Shown here piece by piece: positions 1 through 12,000 of a stretch of DNA of 64,000 bases (its first letter is position 1; the number at the start of each line of letters is the position of its first letter). Both the position numbers and the translations under genes were made by a program. The stretch spans positions 109,033 through 173,032 of the forward strand of contig JAPYMA010000272.1 of assembly GCA_035041965.1 (NCBI GenBank), given 5' to 3'. This stretch comes from Anisakis pegreffii. Lineage: Eukaryota; Nematoda; Chromadorea; Rhabditida; Anisakidae. A model generated the notes under the pieces. It was not told the origin of the DNA, made no database searches, and was given only the letters and a program-made list of their open reading frames with translations.

Positions 1-2991
1 AGAGAATGTCGAGATTAGTCTCTGTACGCCCACTGCAGTGAGAAAATGTGACTTGTGGTTCATGTCCTGATGCTATTCATATTTTAAAAAATTTCCATCC
101 CTATAGAAATAGTTAGGCGAACCAGTTGCACCTTCAAAGCCAGATGAATTCCGGAAACTGTGTTCATCGATCGCTATGTCACGATCAAGTTCGTCGATAC
201 ATTCTTATCGGTGCATAGCGTTTAATTAATATCAACGGAATCCCGCAGAGCCAAATTGACGATTCACGAACCCACTGCTAAGTCATTCCATTTCCCATGA
301 ATACATCTAAATTGCGAGTAATATGATTTCATTAACCATTCATTTCAAATTTTGCTTTTTTCTCACTCACCTTTCTGACATTTTATACTGGTTTTGAGAG
401 TTGAATCTGGCCAAGTAAGCAATATATTTTGGAAAAAACTACAACTTCGATCTTCGATGTATCAGAGGCATTTTTTTCGGCCTCATAGTCAGTCTACGTG
501 CAACAGTTTATGTGCAAACAAGAATATGTCCTTATAATTAGGAACCGCCTATCGACATCAGAGTACAGATGAACGTTGAATTGTTGATTTGAAAGGAACT
601 GATGAGAAGGTTTATCACGTCGAAGCGTTGCGAAAAAATCACGTTGCAATCCATGCAGGTTATCAGTCTCATAAGTTTAGGTACATTTTATTTACGATTC
701 AGCGGACAAGTACTGCTTAAACAGTGTGTACAAATCAAACTAAACTTCGTTTTTATCATTTGCTGAGGAAAGTGCATGAAGTATCCATGAAAACCAACGT
801 ACTATCAACAACATCGCACCATCAGTTGAACGCCATGAGAAGTATTGCAGCCAATTTCTGATGTACTTTGATTCTTTGTAATGAAATTTTTATGATGGAG
901 TTTTCGAGATTGTCATCACGTCATACATAACCACTCAGAATCGATAGCTCACCTGCAAAGAGCATCACTGGTTTAAGAAGGCACACATCGTCTCTGATAA
1001 AGAATTTCGCTCTTCCACTTCTGTGCAATAGCTTTGCTTTGAACAATATTATATTAATTCAATCGAACTTTTCAATTCACTGTCACAAAAAAGAGACCAA
1101 TACCTCATGTCCCAGTACCAATCTCGATATTCTTCACACCGTTGCGTGTCTCTATCTGTTCTCGTTGCCAAATTTCTCGCGGCGACGACATTTTTGGTAT
1201 ACCCAGCTAAAAATTCATTCCGTGACATTCTCCGCTCATCGAATTTATGAATTTGTCAACCATTCTCGCTTTGGCGCACATTTCTCAAAAACAACTTCAA
1301 AATCAAACAAAAATGATCAGAATTTCATAAGCAGTGATAGTAGAGCCATATTTCCGCACTAAACGATCATTTCACTCTGGTGATCGTAGTGATTAACACA
1401 ATTTTCAAGTAACTGAGAAATGTGGTTATGGTCTCATCGCGAATTCGAGGTCAAAAGAGCGCATTAGATGGAGTTTTTTTTTGACAAGACAACAAGGACA
1501 TGCTGCAATTAAGGAGATGCATTATTTGACTGCACCGTGCTTTTGAAAGATGATTTTAACGAATTGGAGCGAAATCGGTGAAATTTTGAAGCAAAAGACG
1601 AAATATTGTCCAAATATCGATATCACTAATATGTCATGTAGTTCTGAAACTGATATCTTTGACTATCAGTAGTGTAGAATCACCATGGTGCACATGAATT
1701 ACATGGTAATATTACAGCATACTTCGTGATGTTCGAAGTGGCGCAACGGAGAATAAATTATACACTGAAAATACATTAATGTACATATATTTTCCATCCG
1801 ATACACTTATTGTTATTATTCAGAAGTGCACTGAACGAATTTGTTGATCGTTTCGAATGTTTATTCAAATTCGCCAGTTACAAGTCATGAAGTGTCAGGC
1901 TATAGGAGGTACGACACAGATCAGGCTTTTGATGCAGTGGAATGAATATTGGAAATACTGTGGTAAAGAAAGGGAACTAACGACTAACGATTACTAGCTA
2001 TCATGCCTAATCTCATCAAATAAGACGGCTTCAATATTTCATCTGCAAGTCATGAAGATCAGATGTGAATTCCACTGATTAACGAACTGAATATTCAACC
2101 TTTGTGAACTGTTCACTACAGAAAATTGTTAGCATCGGTATTAAGATCTTTCGACTTGAGAATATTCAAGAATGTACCATTTTTGATGCTGTGTTACACA
2201 TCGCCTAATATATTGTCGTTTTATCTGTATTTTCATCATTGATCATTTCATTATTTCAGTAGACTTTCTCACAAGTTTTGTTCTCAAGTTTCCCTTATCT
2301 TCAGATGTTTCATTTGCACCGAGCCTGTGTTTGTTCGTTTATAACCCTTGACCGCGATGTTACAAAGCTTAAGAGTCAAGCTCGATGAAAATACTTCATT
2401 GGGATTGCTTCGATGAATATCACACTATATAATCTTCGAAAATCTCTTGAAATATGCTACATATGACAGTGATGGATGCTGTATTGAATATTATAATTGT
2501 TCGCAGTTGTTAATTGATAGATTAATATTGAACAGTACACTAAGGAAACGCCCTTTGCGTTAGTCGGTGCTTTTTTGGAGTGATAAAATGTAGGTAAGAT
2601 AAAATTGAGTGCAGTTGCAAATCTTCATCATTTCGTTCATATCAGTTTGACATGCATTAAGGTGATAAACACATTCACGTCATGCGATCACTTGTAAAAT
2701 TTGCAGTCATTCCGATAACAGAAATTTGGTTGCGTCAGCATTAAAAATAATCGTAATCAATGAATTAGAACACAACACATCGGTGACTTTTCATTAGCGA
2801 GCATGTTGTTACTGTTAGATGAATATCGTTTGTATTCAGTCGAGAAATTTAAGAACGAATCATCGGAAGAACCAAAAGATTTGGACTTTAAAATGACAGT
2901 AATCGGTGAATTGGAACACAGCAAATCGATGATTTCTCATCGTCGAGCATGTTGTTGAATGTAGATCATCATCTGCGTTGAATCGAGAAAT
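1..2991. other. Spacer downstream of S28 copy 1; no gene seen
   Basis: No exon with conserved frame and splice sites was found here. The stretch starting near base 3 is alignable by eye with the spacer starting near 16545 and, in part, with those near 35833 and 56519 (shared blocks around the 'attagtctctgta' and 'gtcacgatcaagttc' strings). It is therefore the repeating unit that separates gene copies. Because 16545 lies about 450 bp upstream of the copy 2-side gene start at 16095, the left window edge probably sits a few hundred bases upstream of yet another copy. Small reading frames here are not conserved between spacers and I treat them as noise. Confidence 0.7.
2838..2880 (-). pseudogene. 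Truncated duplicate of the terminal exon
   Basis: Bases 2757-2880 repeat 2893-3020, a local duplication of roughly 130 bp. The duplicated part includes the 3' half of the gene's last exon: read on the minus strand it gives a hydrophobic stretch ending Met-Ile-Arg-Ser-stop, closer to the copy 2 version than to the adjacent copy 1 version. No acceptor or Thr/Ser-rich 5' half accompanies it, so it is unlikely to be spliced. Confidence 0.5.
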
Positions 2992-3077
2992 TTAGAAACG
3001 AATCATCGAAACAACCAAAAGAGGAATGCAAATGAACGGTGTCCGATGGACTGCTCGAGATGGTGACGAGGTCGTCG
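2992..3077 (-). CDS. Copy 1 terminal exon: hydrophobic C-terminal tail
   Basis: An 86-nt exon after a TTCATTGCAG acceptor, entering with two bases as the stalk phase requires. It reads TTSSPSRAVHRT, then PFICIPLLVVSMIRF and stop. Copies 2 and 3 have exons of exactly the same length, phase, Thr/Ser-rich start, hydrophobic end and stop position. The short hydrophobic end resembles a GPI-attachment signal or a minimal membrane anchor; which of these applies cannot be decided by eye. Confidence 0.75.
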
Positions 3078-6000
3078 CTGCAATGAATAAGTTACAATAA
3101 TCAATTATTTTCCGGAAAGTATCGCATCATCATTAATATTTTTTAAAATGAATTTAGTCAATCATCGGGTCGAAGTGAATAGCCAACCAGGGCGGGAATC
3201 TAATGGGGTTATTTTCAGGATTTCGTTGCCAATTCAAATTGTTTCAAAGTTAACAGAATTACGAAATCAGATGTTAGGTGGTTTCAACACTGAAACTTGT
3301 CTTAGCAGTATGGCGTGTAGAAAGGGTTGCATTCCCAAATGTAAGTTTGGTCGTCGATTATTTTGATGAATGTCATCATGGAAAGGGATTTATAAAAGTA
3401 TCAGCAGTCCATGTTCTCTTCAAAATCAGAAATAATTCCTTAAACTGAAAAGCTGAGGATTTAAAGGAACTTAGGACCGGTCGAAGGTTTTTTAGTTGAT
3501 GCGACTATTACCCCACAAACAAACATGATTACTGATTAAAAATCAAGCGATACGTAAAAACTAATGTCTAGATGGGAAGTTTGCTATTGCTGCAATCGAC
3601 TTCTCCTTAACGAATTCATTCACCGATTACTCTTGTCTATGCGTTAGTTTGGAGTGAAATCGTTGCAAAATATTTATTCAAAATATGGACAGGAATTAAG
3701 TGTAATATTGACCTAAAACGAATGAGATGAAAATCGCAAACTGCTAAAGTTAGGGCTAATGCGTTGATCCCGCGATCCATTGTTCTGCTTAATAGATGTG
3801 TTTACTTACGCTTCGTTTGGTAACATCGACTCGTTTGTTTCAAAGTTTTGCAAGACCTGTTTTACGGAATTTTCTTTCCAATTAGTCCTCTCCCCGAGCC
3901 ATCAGAGGTCCCCGCCCAATCCTTCTATGGTTCTCGCACTGACGTTTCATAGCATTCGAATAGCCTAACGGTAAGTGAAAGTTAATGTCCTAGTGGAGAC
4001 GCTTCTTGATGTCCTGATCTACTTCTCTTCAGCGAATTCATTCACCGATTACTCTGGTCTGTGTAATAATTTGGAGTGCTTACGGCTCCTCGACGTTGCG
4101 TTGACTGGTGGGATTGTTGCACCTTAAACAAATCCGGTTACTGAATGAGAATCAAACGTTGTGTGAAAAGTAATGTTTTGGGCAGGAGTTTCTTGCAGTT
4201 GCTATCTATTTGCGCAAAATATTAATTTAAAGACTGGACTGTTTTGTATAAACTTACGGCTCGTCGAGGTTGCGGTGACTGGTGGGATTGTTGCACCTTA
4301 AACAAATACGGTTACTGAATGAGAGTCAAACGTTGTGTGGAAAGTAATGTTTTAGGCAGGAGTTTCTTGCAGTTGCTATTTATTTGCGGAAAATATTGAT
4401 TTAAAGACTGGACTGTTTTGTAGAAACTTACGGCTAGTCGAGGTTGCGTTGACTGGTGGGATTGTGGCACCTTAAACAAATACGGTTACTGAATGAGAAT
4501 CAAAGTGTACGTGAAATTAAATTTCGAGTGAAGAACCTTGTAATCTATTTTATTCTTTTTCTATCTGTCAAGTTGGTGCACTGATTAATCTGGTTTCATC
4601 TGTTAATTTGGGACATTGGTGTTAAAAGAATCACGTGAGGTTAAGGGTGATGATTTATTGCAGCATCATACCTCTTATCCTACCTTAATCTAAATAATGA
4701 AAGTTTGTTCTGCTCATTGTTGATGTTTGTATAAGTAAATGTAACGTTCGTTGTAAACGCTCTTCCTAACCACACGGTATAAGTTAACTTCCCTTTACTA
4801 CACCGCTGATGGAACTGCTAATGGGGTTTTTCTATAGTTCATGTTTTCTCATCAATAGATGCGTTCTCGAACGATTCATGTGATTGGATGGATTCTTTTC
4901 CTTGGTATGATTTTTTCGGTACGTGACGGAGAATTGTCCATCAACTGATCATTATCGCTATTGTCTTTAGGAGACTGGTAGGTGAATCCAACCAAACATT
5001 CGCACTTCAAAATCACATTAGAGGTCTCAAAGAAACGATATCATGAAAACGCACGTAGCCAATCGCCGATCTTTTTTTCAATGAGAGCTCTCGTAGGTGC
5101 TAAATCTGGAGCGTCTTCTTTTCGTGGTGGGTACATATCTGCACAATGCGCAGTTCCTAAAAACGCGTAGACGTCAGTGAAATATACGGCTTCCAATTAA
5201 AATTCTCCGGTGTGGAAGCGCAGAATAACGTCAGAGTGCTTAAACTGTGCATCTCTATCCCAGTTCAGCACATCTTTTCACAATTCACTTGAACACCTCA
5301 CATTTGATCCAGTAGATTCCAGCGGTCACCTGTTAGATTGCAATAGCAGATCCCAGAATTAAGTCTCTGATGAAACTAAGACTTTTCTCCAAATTCCTGG
5401 TTACATTTTCTCTATTAAGATGCATAAATTCCACGCTCGTCACACAAAACCTGATCGAAGCTAGTTTTTGACAATTAAAATGTCTCCGATTTTTGTTGAC
5501 AGAATTTTCGATGGAGAAATCTGAGCATGAAATGTTGACGAAGTTGATACGTAATATTGCGCTCAATTCTACCGATCCTGAAATGAAATGTAAATGACCT
5601 ATCAATTCTAACCTACCGTTCATAAGGACTGTCGTTACACTACCGGTACCGTCGTATTTGCTAAGTGCGTGCCACGGGTCAATATTACCATTGGTAAATA
5701 CAACATTCGTACCCTAAATTCGTTAACTGAATATGAGCAGTGATAACGTTATTTGGAGTGGTTTAATGCAGTACTGTCGGCGATGTCACAGTGAAATGCA
5801 ACTGAACTGCAGACGAATCATTGTAAACTTTGAATGCTTTTGGACAGTGCTCCCCATGCTCGGGTACTCCATTACCCCCTTCGATGGTCTGACAGGGTGT
5901 CATTATCCCTCTTCCTCTACAATAATTCACTCTTTCCACGCATAATCTCTGAAATGTTTTCCCAACCCTCTCGAGTACCCCCTCCCCTGACACTTCCAAC

Positions 6001-9000
6001 CAAACCAAAAATGGATAATTCCCCTTTATGCGGACCCGTGCTCGAAAAACTTCTGCGAATGATAGAACTTAAGAAGCAATGGACGTGATATTTTTGCCAT
6101 GTTCCATCACGTCGATGATGAGGTTATAAATAACGCTGGCAGCCAGGAAATTTAAGAGAAGAATGTATCTGCATTCCGAAATTTTTGCAGCTGAAACAGA
6201 TGCGACTAACGTACGTGATAATATTCAACACCACCATAATAGTTGTTTGATCTTTCGTTGGCTTCATAAACGTATTTTGGTGCGAACGTCGGTCCAAAAA
6301 CATCCCGGCATGTGTCAATGAAGAAACTGCAGATCAATTAAAATCTCTTTTAACACATTCAAGCCATGCTGGCATAGAAGGAGGTTGGAAGAATTCATGC
6401 TCAGAGTGTCAAAAAACTCATCAGATTGTTAGTCACTCTAAGCGTACTGTCGTGCGATGCAGTGGATGGCTGTGAAAACTATGCGAAAAAATGAGTGGAA
6501 TGTTTGCGTTTCAAATATCAACCCATATGCTCTATTCAACAACGTGCAATGATTTGATGATTTACTCGTTCCTAGTGGTCTGTATGTATTAATGGTTCTA
6601 ATCGGAGAAATGCTTACATATAGACGCGGTTTACAATTAACATGAAACTGATGCTTCTAAAAGGAGTATCCAATGTTGAACACAATTCTTGTGAAATAAC
6701 AATAATGAAAGGAGTCATTAGTGTTGCACCGATTGCATTGTATGCAATCGCAACGCTATGTTGATATGCCTAAGGTTGTCAAGGACATGTGCGCAGGCTG
6801 GCGTATGATTGACAAAATGTCGAGCGGTCGGAGCATTTTAACTTATGATCTCCAACTACCAATATGCCGCCCAACTAGTCTGATATATGCAAAAATGTAT
6901 GCAGATATGAGCAAAAATTCTGCTGTAAGAGTGGAAAATCAATGGCGATTCTTTATCACGGTGGGTACAGTTTGATTTCTGATAACCTCACGACAATAAC
7001 TTCAGGAACAGGGATGTCGTGCAGCAGAGAGGAGAGGCATCTGTGTAAAAGATGTTTGGCTGCCTGATTGGATGTAAACGATTACCACGGCACAAATTTT
7101 CGGAACATGTGTTTTGGTATCTTTTCAAGTATTCATCACACCTTTTCCATCAATGAGCTTAGTGGTTCTGCAGGATTCCCATTGGGATTGCACAGTGGCA
7201 TTGGAAGCAATCAGACGCAAACAATCCATTTCTACGCATTGATTTCGTCTCACGCCTTCGAGATGATGCTTCTTTTGAAAACGTTTCTCAATTCAGGTTT
7301 TTGGTTTCTTATGCGACCTCCTCAATCATGGGTGGCGAACTATGCACGTCTCCGTGTTGAGGCTTCAGAATTCAAGTGAAGGTTTACAAAATGATTAGCT
7401 ATCTTTGCTGTTAATATCAATAAGAGCTATTTGATTTCCGAAAACGCACTTCACGGGCGTCGGAGCACCGAACATGTTTTTGCCGATATCAGTTGACTGG
7501 AAAAATCCAAATTCATTGCATGTTTGATATGTCCAACTGCGACTTGCGGCTGAAAAACATGCAATAAGTACAAAATATCATCGACTTAGCCTCACTTCCA
7601 TGGAAGCGGCGCATCATATGTTAATGTCAGAAACGTAGATGGAATGATTGAGTTGTTATAACCGTAAAATTTAAGGTGCATCATCATTTAAAGCAGGGTT
7701 TACAAACATTTTCCTCGCCCACACCCGTTAAAAACATTAAAACGTCCTCACATCTCTCACAATATCCATTCGTTATCTCTCATCCACTTTCAAGGATTGC
7801 AGCGCGCCCTTTAACGTGAGAGTATAAAGGAATTCAAATTTATGCTATGATTCAATTCAATTTATCACGCATAACTGTTTTGCTACACTTGATAACAGAG
7901 TCGTTGCAATAGAATCTAACATACACATTGCCGTGATATCCTTCAAGTAATCAACATAATCTTGATAACGATTATCGGTGTAGTCGAAAGAACCTTCCCA
8001 AAACGTCGCTATATACGCATTAACATCGGCCACATTTTCAACTGGAGTTTTCGCATCATTCACCATATACTCACAAACGTCATTTATTCCTCCACCAATT
8101 GCATGCTTTCCCTTAAATGGAGCGGTTAAATTCCCTATATGTATTTCATATATTTGAAGCCATTCATCGAATACCGATTGGTGAGACGTGAAGCAACTCA
8201 CATTAAATGTCTACATAAAATTTTGTGAGAGGAATTGTGATAATTGATAAACGAACGATCTACTATAATAGCAATATGAATTCTGCTCACACTGTTATCG
8301 TTGTTGTACTGCACTGCACCCTGGAAGTTACCGTAGATATTGCTGAAGAAATTCTGCATGTCGACGTCAGTAATCGTTGTTCCTGCAGTCCATTCTGGTT
8401 TCAGTCTGCAAATTGAGCATAAGGCCCGTTGGCTGCACAAACAAGTATATCGAGGAGTTTCGTGGACATCTCTGGGCAATATCTCGATTCTTCCGGTGAG
8501 TAAACGCCAATGCAGTGGATGACTCAAGGAGAATGTTTCAAGAGAGAGGGGAAAGTAGGAGACGCCCAAGTATTTCTTAGTGCTTCGAACTATGTGGAAT
8601 CAGCATCCTGAACTGCATCGAGTAGATGGTTGCAATAAAATTCCTCTGTCTTTATCACGATTAGAAACTGTTCGCACAATCACATGAGTGAATGAATGTG
8701 TAGGGAAATAACTGATCATGACAGAATTTGAAGTGCATCGAAAATTTCTCGTTGCGGACAGAAGTACATGTTAAAATTATAGCACTTAATAAATTACGTG
8801 AATGAATGTGAATTATAGCACAACGGCTTTGACGTACGTGAATATCTTCGTCAAATTTACACGTCCCTCTCGTGTTAATGAAAGTTTACGCATTTCATCG
8901 AACGCTTTTCCAACGTTGTCGGCACATTTCGGATTGAAGAATCGTAACGAATTCGCAACAACGATTAAGTATTCTGAAAGGGATTTTTTCTCATTTTGAA

Positions 9001-12000
9001 GCTTAATCTTGTTTACTCTGATGGTTTCGTGCAAGTGAAACCAGTTGAAATAACTGACCGTAAAAGTCGACTTTCGATCCTATCGGTGCCGAGCTTGCCA
9101 GTGCACCCACCGTTAGTTCAGGATAAAATTGTCGGAACCAGGCGGAAAGCATTCCTGAAGGTGATCTCCTTCAGAAACATTCACTTATTATATAGTAATC
9201 AAGGACTGACGACCACTTCATGTACAATCTGCCCGAGCTAATTTTCATAATTCTGTTCATTCGTTCCATAACGAGAGTCAGCTCTTAGGAACATATTTTA
9301 CCGGGATATGAGCCACCAAAGGTGATCCATTGAGGATTGACCAGTTTCTGTTCCTTATTCATGGTCGTAATGAACTGAGCTAAGTCCGCGAGTGCTTGTT
9401 GCGATGTGAGCCATTTGAGATTTTCGGTCGATTGATTTCTGCAATGATAGTCGTGTAAGAAACTCACATTTGATTGCTGCATGATTTAGATTATGTAATG
9501 AAGAGGATTACAAAGGATTTGTCAAAGACCATCTGGTTTTATCATTTGTTAACGATTGAAGTAACAAAACCAGCTATGTTTTGCAAAATCATTTATTGGT
9601 GAATGAATCTATGGATCGTACGAAGTTGGCCAGCTCTCTCCGTAGTAACGATGCTCGAGCATGTAAACGGTGGCGCCGTATTTCCTTGCTGCCCTCATGA
9701 TCTGCACTTCTGAGTTTAGCACCCATTTCGTGTTTGCAGTTCCTTCACCTCCGATCATCAAAAAATGAGGTCCTCCTGGTTTAGCATATTGTGGATTCAT
9801 CCAATATCTCTGCAAGATTTCAAACGAGAACACGTCGAAACGATCACACCGTATTCGTTTCACAGCACATTTACGGAATTTGTTACTCAACTATGGGCAA
9901 TAAATGTTTGTTGATGATCATTTCTGAATTATTCATTTTCAAAAATACGATTTTGAAAGATTTCAATGAGACATCACTCATAATCACCTGATTGAATGTG
10001 TTGGTGTTTGTGGCACTGAAATGATCAAGAGGCATAGTAATGGTTCCTGCGACGAATCCTTTAGGGTAAGCAACCATATCGATTGGTGCCTGAAAATTCA
10101 TCGTTAACATGAAGTAGCTATTGAGAACTTCGTCGCATACGTAAAGGATTAAGCATGAATTCGAAATACTCACGGGTGGATCAACAACGAGTCCCCTCAG
10201 TGGTCGACCCCAAATGAATGGGTTCAAGTGCTGTGGTATCGTCTCAGTATGATATAATTCCTGAAAATTACACGCTGATGTATTTGGTACAATGAGCGAT
10301 GATGGTTCATAATTTGAATGAACTCCGAGCAAAGCTATTTTCGAATGAATTGAAGGATTCGATAGGCCCAACGCACCCTTTACAGATCGAAACACCAAGA
10401 GAATCTTCATCTGGAGAATTCATTTGAATTACGTTTTAATTTGGCCAGGCGAAAGTTTTTAAAATTTTGACGATAATCACGAATTTACCTCTCTGATTGG
10501 TTTTAACGGTACTCTTTTCAGCAACGAAGTGAACTGCTTCATTTTTGGGAGCTTTGATCGCGTTTTTTTGATTTGTGATGTAACTTTCGGCATTTCAGCC
10601 TTCATGTTCTGCTGTTCTTGTTCACTCCGAAGCCACTTATCGATATTGGAGGCAATAATTTTCCGAGCTTTGACCAGAGATGGCGGATCATAGCGACTCT
10701 CTTCGTACATGTCTTGGCAATGAACCGTGCCTTAATGATCACCTAATTTAGTAACATTGAAAATACAATCCGCAGTGTTGATATTGTATCCTCTGACAAT
10801 CTGTCGAGTAAAAAGAGGACGTTTACCGTTTATGAGGATAGGTACAACTGATGGATTTTTGGATGAGTATAATCCAAGTACATGCCACGGATCAATATTG
10901 CCGTTTGGGAACACAACATTTGTACCCTGAAGAAACAATTGAGGAATGTTCTGTCCAACTAAGCGCAATAATGCCATGGACTTTGGCATTATCTGTTACG
11001 CAGTTTAATAGCATTGATTGAAAGAGAGCTGCCAACTGAATCATTTGCGCAGAAATCGACTCACATTGAAGTGATGGTTTCCGCCGAAGTATTCCAACGT
11101 CTCGTGAATTTTTCCATCGATAGTTTCTATTTTATGCTCAGGCCCATAGATATCATTACACATATCCACTGCGTAACTGAAATTCTTTCATGGCCATGAG
11201 CTGCTACTCAGCAATGCGCCGACTACAAACGTTATCAAAATTGCGAAATGCAGGCCCATATTCGTGAAGGAAGCAAAGGAGTTGCATGCCGGAAGGAGGT
11301 TTTTTTTAAATTTTAGGTTACGCCACGTTCTGAAGGCCGCATCCTTTACTTCCACCTGAAAATTCTGAGCACTGGTCCCGTTAGATAGTTCAATCATGTA
11401 CTGTGAAGCACAAAGCTTACTTCACTGGCGATCCACTGCCAAAAATATTTCGACCCAGATCGGTCGTTTGGTAATATCCGAACTCTGTACACGTCTGCCA
11501 CATCCAACAGCGATAAGCTGCTAAATTGCTTTAATTTTTCATTCCTTCTTACAATCAACATTGGTTTACTTTCCGCCAGCAAAACGAACTTGCTCTTTCT
11601 TTCTCATGTAAGGGCAATAATAAGAGAGATATGAATTCTGCAACGCTGCTTAATCGTTTTTTCCACTCATTGACAGAGCTGACTACGTTTAAGTCCCACT
11701 TGTATCTGAATTTTAATGAAGTATTTCTCATCTATCACCGAAAACGTTGAATTGTGCATTTAAATTTTCACCAACCCCCGTCTTCATGATTGTATGTGAT
11801 GTTCTTCAGTTCATTAATGAATGCATCGTAACCGATATCCATTTCGTATCCTCCACTCAATTTGATGAATAATTCTTTCAAACGGTCGAATGAAGTGATG
11901 TTACTTTGAGTCATTATTCGGCATGCATTTGCAATCTATAATGTTTGAGCATTACAGCTCTATCATCAAAACATTCGATTTGTTATTTCTACGGAAACTG

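Noticed and set aside
1039..1362. A 107-codon plus-strand frame in the left spacer
   Set aside because: The aligned region near 17690-17830 of the next spacer does not keep this frame open; low-complexity, spacer-type composition.
5041..5054. Stop codon right after the domain B histidine exon, taken as the end of the protein
   Set aside because: The read-through end differs between copies, while a donor 102 nt into the exon is conserved and phase-matched to the downstream mini-exons and terminal exon.
9988..10410. Independent start of a second S28 gene at an upstream Met in copy 1
   Set aside because: The open frame upstream of exon 14 exists only in copy 1; in copy 2 a stop lies directly before the acceptor, and domain A lacks a stop before its last donor.
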